The notes under the pieces are model-generated. The model did not search any database and was not told where the DNA came from. It saw nothing but the letters and a program-made list of their open reading frames with translations. 7,602 nucleotides of DNA from Actinomycetota bacterium (GTDB taxonomy: Bacteria > Actinomycetota > Thermoleophilia > Gaiellales > Gaiellaceae): NCBI GenBank assembly GCA_013695295.1, contig JACDAS010000239.1, positions 1-7,602 of the forward strand, read 5' to 3'. This document shows positions 5,145 through 7,602 of this stretch, one piece after another (within the stretch, counting starts at the first letter, position 1; every line of letters begins with the position of its first letter). The position numbers and the translations under genes are program-made.

Positions 5145-6149
5145 TTGGACCTCGACCTCGTCTTCCTCGGCACCTCCGGCTCGTCCCCGACGGCGAGGCG
5201 AGCCGCCTCGGCGACGCTTCTGCGTCGCGGCGGGGAGCGCCTGCTCTTCGACTGCGCCGAGGGAACGCAGCGCCAGCTCCTTCGCTCCTCGGTCGGGCTG
5301 CTCGAGTTGCGCGAGATCTTCCTGACGCACTACCACGCAGACCACTATCTCGGTCTGCCCGGGATGCTGAAGACGTTCTCGCTGCGCGGGCGCGATCTAC
5401 CGCTGACCGTGTACGGGCCGCGGGGACTCACCGACCTGTTCACGGCGCTGCGCCGCATCTTCGGGCGCCTGACGTTCGAGCTCGAGCTCGTCGAGCTTCG
5501 CGCCGGGCAGCTCCTCGACCGCGGGGACTACAGGCTCGAGGCCTTCGCGGTCGCGCACGGTGTCTCCTCGATCGGCTACGCGCTGATCGAGGAGCCGCGC
5601 CCGGGCAGGTTCGACGTTCGCGCGGCCGAGGCACTCGGGGTCCAGGGCGCTGCCCGGGGACTCCTCCAGCGCGGGGAGAGCGTGACCCTCGAAGACGGTC
5701 GGGCAGTGACCCCGGCCGACGTTCTCGGCCCGGCGAGGTCAGGCCGCAAGGTCGTCCTGAGCGGAGACACGAGGCCGTCGGACCTCGTCCGCGAGGCGGC
5801 GCGCGGCGCGGATGTTCTCGTCCACGAGGCAACCTTCTGCGAGGAGGAGCGAGGTCGCGCGGCCGAGACGGCTCACTCGACCGCGCTCGAGGCGGCGGGG
5901 GTGGCCCGGGACGCCGGCGTCTCCCTGCTCGCGCTCACGCATCTCTCGAGCCGCTACTTCGGGCCCGAGGCCGCCCGCGAGGCGCGGACGATCTTCCCGG
6001 AGACGGTCGTGCCGAAGGACTTCGATATCATCGACGTCCGCTTCGAGGAGCGAGGCGGCCCGGAGCTCGTGAGGGGCGGGGCCCTCCACCGCCGGCCCCA
6101 GGACGAGCCGGAGCCCGAGGCGATCCCGATCGGCGAGGAGGCTCGATGA
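5145..6149 (+). CDS. rnz: Ribonuclease Z (tRNA 3' endonuclease)
   Basis: This 334-residue zinc metallo-beta-lactamase-fold nuclease removes the 3' trailer of precursor tRNAs. It belongs to the short-form RNase Z class, normally about 300-330 residues. The full motif set is present: FLGTSGSSPT at the N-terminus, FDCAEGTQRQL (35-45), the metal site HYHADH (H62, H64, D66, H67), AHGVSSIGYAL (H138), LSGDT (D208), HEATF (227-231), HST (H244) and LTHLSSRY (H266). The stretch between the HGV and SGDT motifs (about 148-200) is the expected dimerisation/insertion region. The start is TTG 5145 because it gives the family-typical MDLDLVFLGT; the open frame further upstream is non-homologous. The C-terminal tail is acidic and proline-rich. 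The TGA overlaps the next ATG (ATGA at 6146). It lies 91 bp after the LysM gene, so some SOS-induced read-through is possible. Confidence 0.96.
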   Translation: MDLDLVFLGTSGSSPTARRAASATLLRRGGERLLFDCAEGTQRQLLRSSVGLLELREIFLTHYHADHYLGLPGMLKTFSLRGRDLPLTVYGPRGLTDLFTALRRIFGRLTFELELVELRAGQLLDRGDYRLEAFAVAHGVSSIGYALIEEPRPGRFDVRAAEALGVQGAARGLLQRGESVTLEDGRAVTPADVLGPARSGRKVVLSGDTRPSDLVREAARGADVLVHEATFCEEERGRAAETAHSTALEAAGVARDAGVSLLALTHLSSRYFGPEAAREARTIFPETVVPKDFDIIDVRFEERGGPELVRGGALHRRPQDEPEPEAIPIGEEAR

Positions 6150-6379
6150 CCCGGCTGGTGCAGGTGGCGCTCGCGGAGGACGTGACCGAGGCCGAGGAGC
6201 TGCAGACGATCCTGCGACAGGCGGGCATCGTCTCGGAGCTCGAGACGGCCGTCGAGCACCACCCGCGTGGGATCGAGAACGTCCCGCAAAAGGTGCTCGT
6301 CCCCGAGGGCTCGCTCGAGGCGGCCCAGCACGCCATCGAGGCGATGACCGACCCGGACGAGCTCGTCTCCGATTCGTAA
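6146..6379 (+). CDS. DUF2007 family small protein
   Basis: This 77-residue protein starts in the overlap ATGA with the rnz stop and ends with TAA at 6377-6379. It has the DUF2007 pattern: a first strand LVQVALAEDV, a helix with EAEELQTILRQAGI, a central strand VSELETAV, then KVLVPEGSLEAAQHAIEAM. This matches the small ferredoxin-like domain called a putative prokaryotic signal-transducing protein, whose biochemical role is not established. There is no membrane segment or cysteine, so it is probably cytoplasmic. The tight overlap on both sides means its expression is tied to rnz and to the methyltransferase. Confidence 0.8.
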   Translation: MTRLVQVALAEDVTEAEELQTILRQAGIVSELETAVEHHPRGIENVPQKVLVPEGSLEAAQHAIEAMTDPDELVSDS

Positions 6380-7100
6380 CCCGGACTTCGGGCTCCTCGC
6401 GCCCCGCTACGACCGGCTCCGGCCGGCCGACGAGGGCTGGTGGGAGGCCTTCGAGCTCCTCGCGCGCGAAGGAGACCTCCCGGGCAGGAGCGTGCTCGAC
6501 GTCGGTTGCGGCACGGGCCGCCTTTGCGCGGCTCTGCTCGCGCGCGGCTCGCGCGTGACCGGCGTCGAGCCGTCTCCCGAGATGCTCGCGGTCGCGCGGG
6601 CGCGCCTTCCGGTCGAGACGCCGCTCGTGCAGGGTCGAGCCGAGGAGCTCCCTTTCCCGAATCGCAGCTTCGAGCGAGCGGCGATGTCCCTCGTCGTGCA
6701 TCTGGTCGACCGCGGGCTGGCGCTGCCGGAGCTCAGGCGCGTCCTCGCGCCCGGAGGGCGCGCGGCCATCCTGACCTTCGACCCGGCGTCCTTCGCCAAC
6801 TACTACCTGTGCGAGTTCTTCCCCTCCATCCGTCGGATCGACGAGGCCCGGTTCCCCGTGCCCGACGAGCTCGCCGGTGATTTGCGCGCCGCCGGCTTCG
6901 CTACCGTGCGCACCTCGGCCCTGTCCCAGGCAGAATCGATCTCACGCGAGGAAGCACTCGACCGGATCCGGGGCCGCCACATCTCCACCTTCCAGCTGAT
7001 CGGAGACGACGAGTACCGCCGAGGGATGGCCAGGGCCGAGCACCAGCTCCCCGACCCGGTCGAGTACGTCCGCGAGCTCGTGCTGGTGGCCGCCTCGTGA
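6372..7100 (+). CDS. Class I SAM-dependent methyltransferase (Methyltransf_11/UbiE-like), non-canonical ATT start
   Basis: From ATT 6372 the product is 242 residues. Motifs: an N-terminal FGLLAPRYDRLRP helix, motif I VLDVGCGTGRL (about 41-51), acidic VTGVEPSPEML (E of GVEP binds the ribose of SAM), AEELPFPNRSF with AAMSLVVHLV (motif III region), and LRRVLAPGGRAAILTFDP. It therefore has a complete SAM-binding fold; the methyl acceptor cannot be predicted. The start is a problem: this frame has a stop at 6345-6347 and no ATG, GTG or TTG until GTG 6492, which lies in motif I and would drop the conserved N-terminal helix. ATT 6372, overlapping the stop of the upstream gene (6377-6379), is the best candidate. 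If ATT is wrong, the gene carries a sequence error or is truncated. The TGA overlaps the next gene's GTG. Confidence 0.85.
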   Translation: MRNPDFGLLAPRYDRLRPADEGWWEAFELLAREGDLPGRSVLDVGCGTGRLCAALLARGSRVTGVEPSPEMLAVARARLPVETPLVQGRAEELPFPNRSFERAAMSLVVHLVDRGLALPELRRVLAPGGRAAILTFDPASFANYYLCEFFPSIRRIDEARFPVPDELAGDLRAAGFATVRTSALSQAESISREEALDRIRGRHISTFQLIGDDEYRRGMARAEHQLPDPVEYVRELVLVAAS

Positions 7101-7602
7101 GGGTGCTGGTGGTCGCGCTCGGGCTCCTGGCGTTCGCCGCCGCGCCGGCCGAGGCAGCGACGCGGACGTACTCGTCGCGCACGATCGCCCGTTCGCTCGC
7201 CGACGCCGCGACGACCGAGGTTGGCTTGCGAGTGGCCGATGCGGGCCCCGTCTCGAAAGTTCGGGTTTTCGTCCGGCTCGACCACCCGGCGACGTCGGAG
7301 CTCACGGTGAGCCTCGTCAGCCCTTCGGGCGTGTCCGTGCCGCTGATCGCGCGGCGCGGGACCGGGTCGAACCTCGGGAGCGGGGCGGGCTGTGGCGGCC
7401 GGCTGACCGGCTTCGAAGACGACGGCACGGAGCTCGCCGAGGGCTCGTCCCCCTTTCTCGACGAGCCCTGGGCACCCGAGCGGCCGTTCGCCCGATTTCA
7501 GGGCGAGGAGGCCCGCGGCACGTGGCGGCTTCGCATCGAGGACGCCGAGCCGGGCGGGCGGGGCACGCTCCGCTGCTGGAAGCTCGAGCTCAGCCGCGCC
7601 GT
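7097..7602 (+). CDS. Secreted P-domain (proprotein convertase P/Homo B) protein, 3' partial
   Basis: The gene starts at GTG 7097, overlapping the methyltransferase stop (GTGA), and is open to the end of the window: 168 residues are visible. Residues 1-20 are a signal peptide (one Arg, hydrophobic LVVALGLLAFAAAP, cleavage near AEA). After a short linker, about residues 50-168 form a P/Homo B beta-sandwich: VSKVRVFVRLDHPATSELTV, a strand with LVSPSGVSVPLIAR, a loop with two acidic residues (FEDDGTE), then FQGEEARGTWRLRIEDAEPG and GTLRCWKLELS, the classic closing strands. Two Cys (about 98 and 162) may form a disulfide. In known proteins this domain follows a subtilisin-type protease; here it stands alone after the signal peptide, so it may be a structural or binding module. 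What follows lies outside the window. It is exported, unlike its operon partners. Confidence 0.85.
   Translation, partial: MRVLVVALGLLAFAAAPAEAATRTYSSRTIARSLADAATTEVGLRVADAGPVSKVRVFVRLDHPATSELTVSLVSPSGVSVPLIARRGTGSNLGSGAGCGGRLTGFEDDGTELAEGSSPFLDEPWAPERPFARFQGEEARGTWRLRIEDAEPGGRGTLRCWKLELSRA

Noticed and set aside
4730..5173. Minus-strand open frame across the LysM gene
   Set aside because: It has no domain signature, covers the promoter and operators on the other strand, and ends inside rnz.
1..7602. CRISPR array, tRNA/rRNA genes, insertion sequences or phage genes
   Set aside because: No spaced direct repeats, tRNA-like cloverleaf, transposase or terminal inverted repeats were seen on either strand.

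Overview
The window reads as GC-rich (roughly 70% G+C by eye) actinobacterial chromosome, packed with genes that all lie on the + strand. The gene set, the LexA-type operators and the probably leaderless genes would fit a deep-branching actinobacterium such as the Thermoleophilia (Gaiella/Solirubrobacter relatives). That placement is inference and was not tested by any search.

Layout. (1) 1-767: 3' part of a DUF1611 P-loop gene (DgcN-like), closed by a clear intrinsic terminator at 777-803. (2) 802-2298: a secreted clan GH-A-type glycoside hydrolase with a C-terminal beta-rich tail. (3) 2323-4610: two tandem, overlapping paralogous M29 (AmpS/AmpT-type) metalloaminopeptidases. (4) 4611-4813: a 203-bp intergenic region with two adjacent inverted repeats, followed by a near-consensus promoter carrying two LexA (SOS) boxes. 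(5) 4814-5053: a 79-aa membrane-anchored LysM protein that resembles the SOS-induced division inhibitors YneA, ChiZ and DivS. (6) 5145-7602: an apparent operon of ribonuclease Z, a DUF2007 protein, a class I methyltransferase and a secreted P-domain protein that runs off the window. These genes are joined by stop/start overlaps.

The main discovery is the LysM gene. Its promoter has a perfect TTGACA -35 box, a 17-bp spacer and TAGCAT. One CGAAC-N4-GTTCG box fills the spacer and a second lies over the predicted transcription start and the ATG. This is what a tightly LexA-repressed SOS checkpoint gene should look like, and it sits beside rnz with no lexA gene in the window.

Other points: the methyltransferase has no ATG, GTG or TTG start that keeps its conserved N-terminus and seems to begin at an ATT overlapping the upstream stop codon; the first M29 paralog has Phe where the second has the active-site Tyr; and several genes look leaderless.
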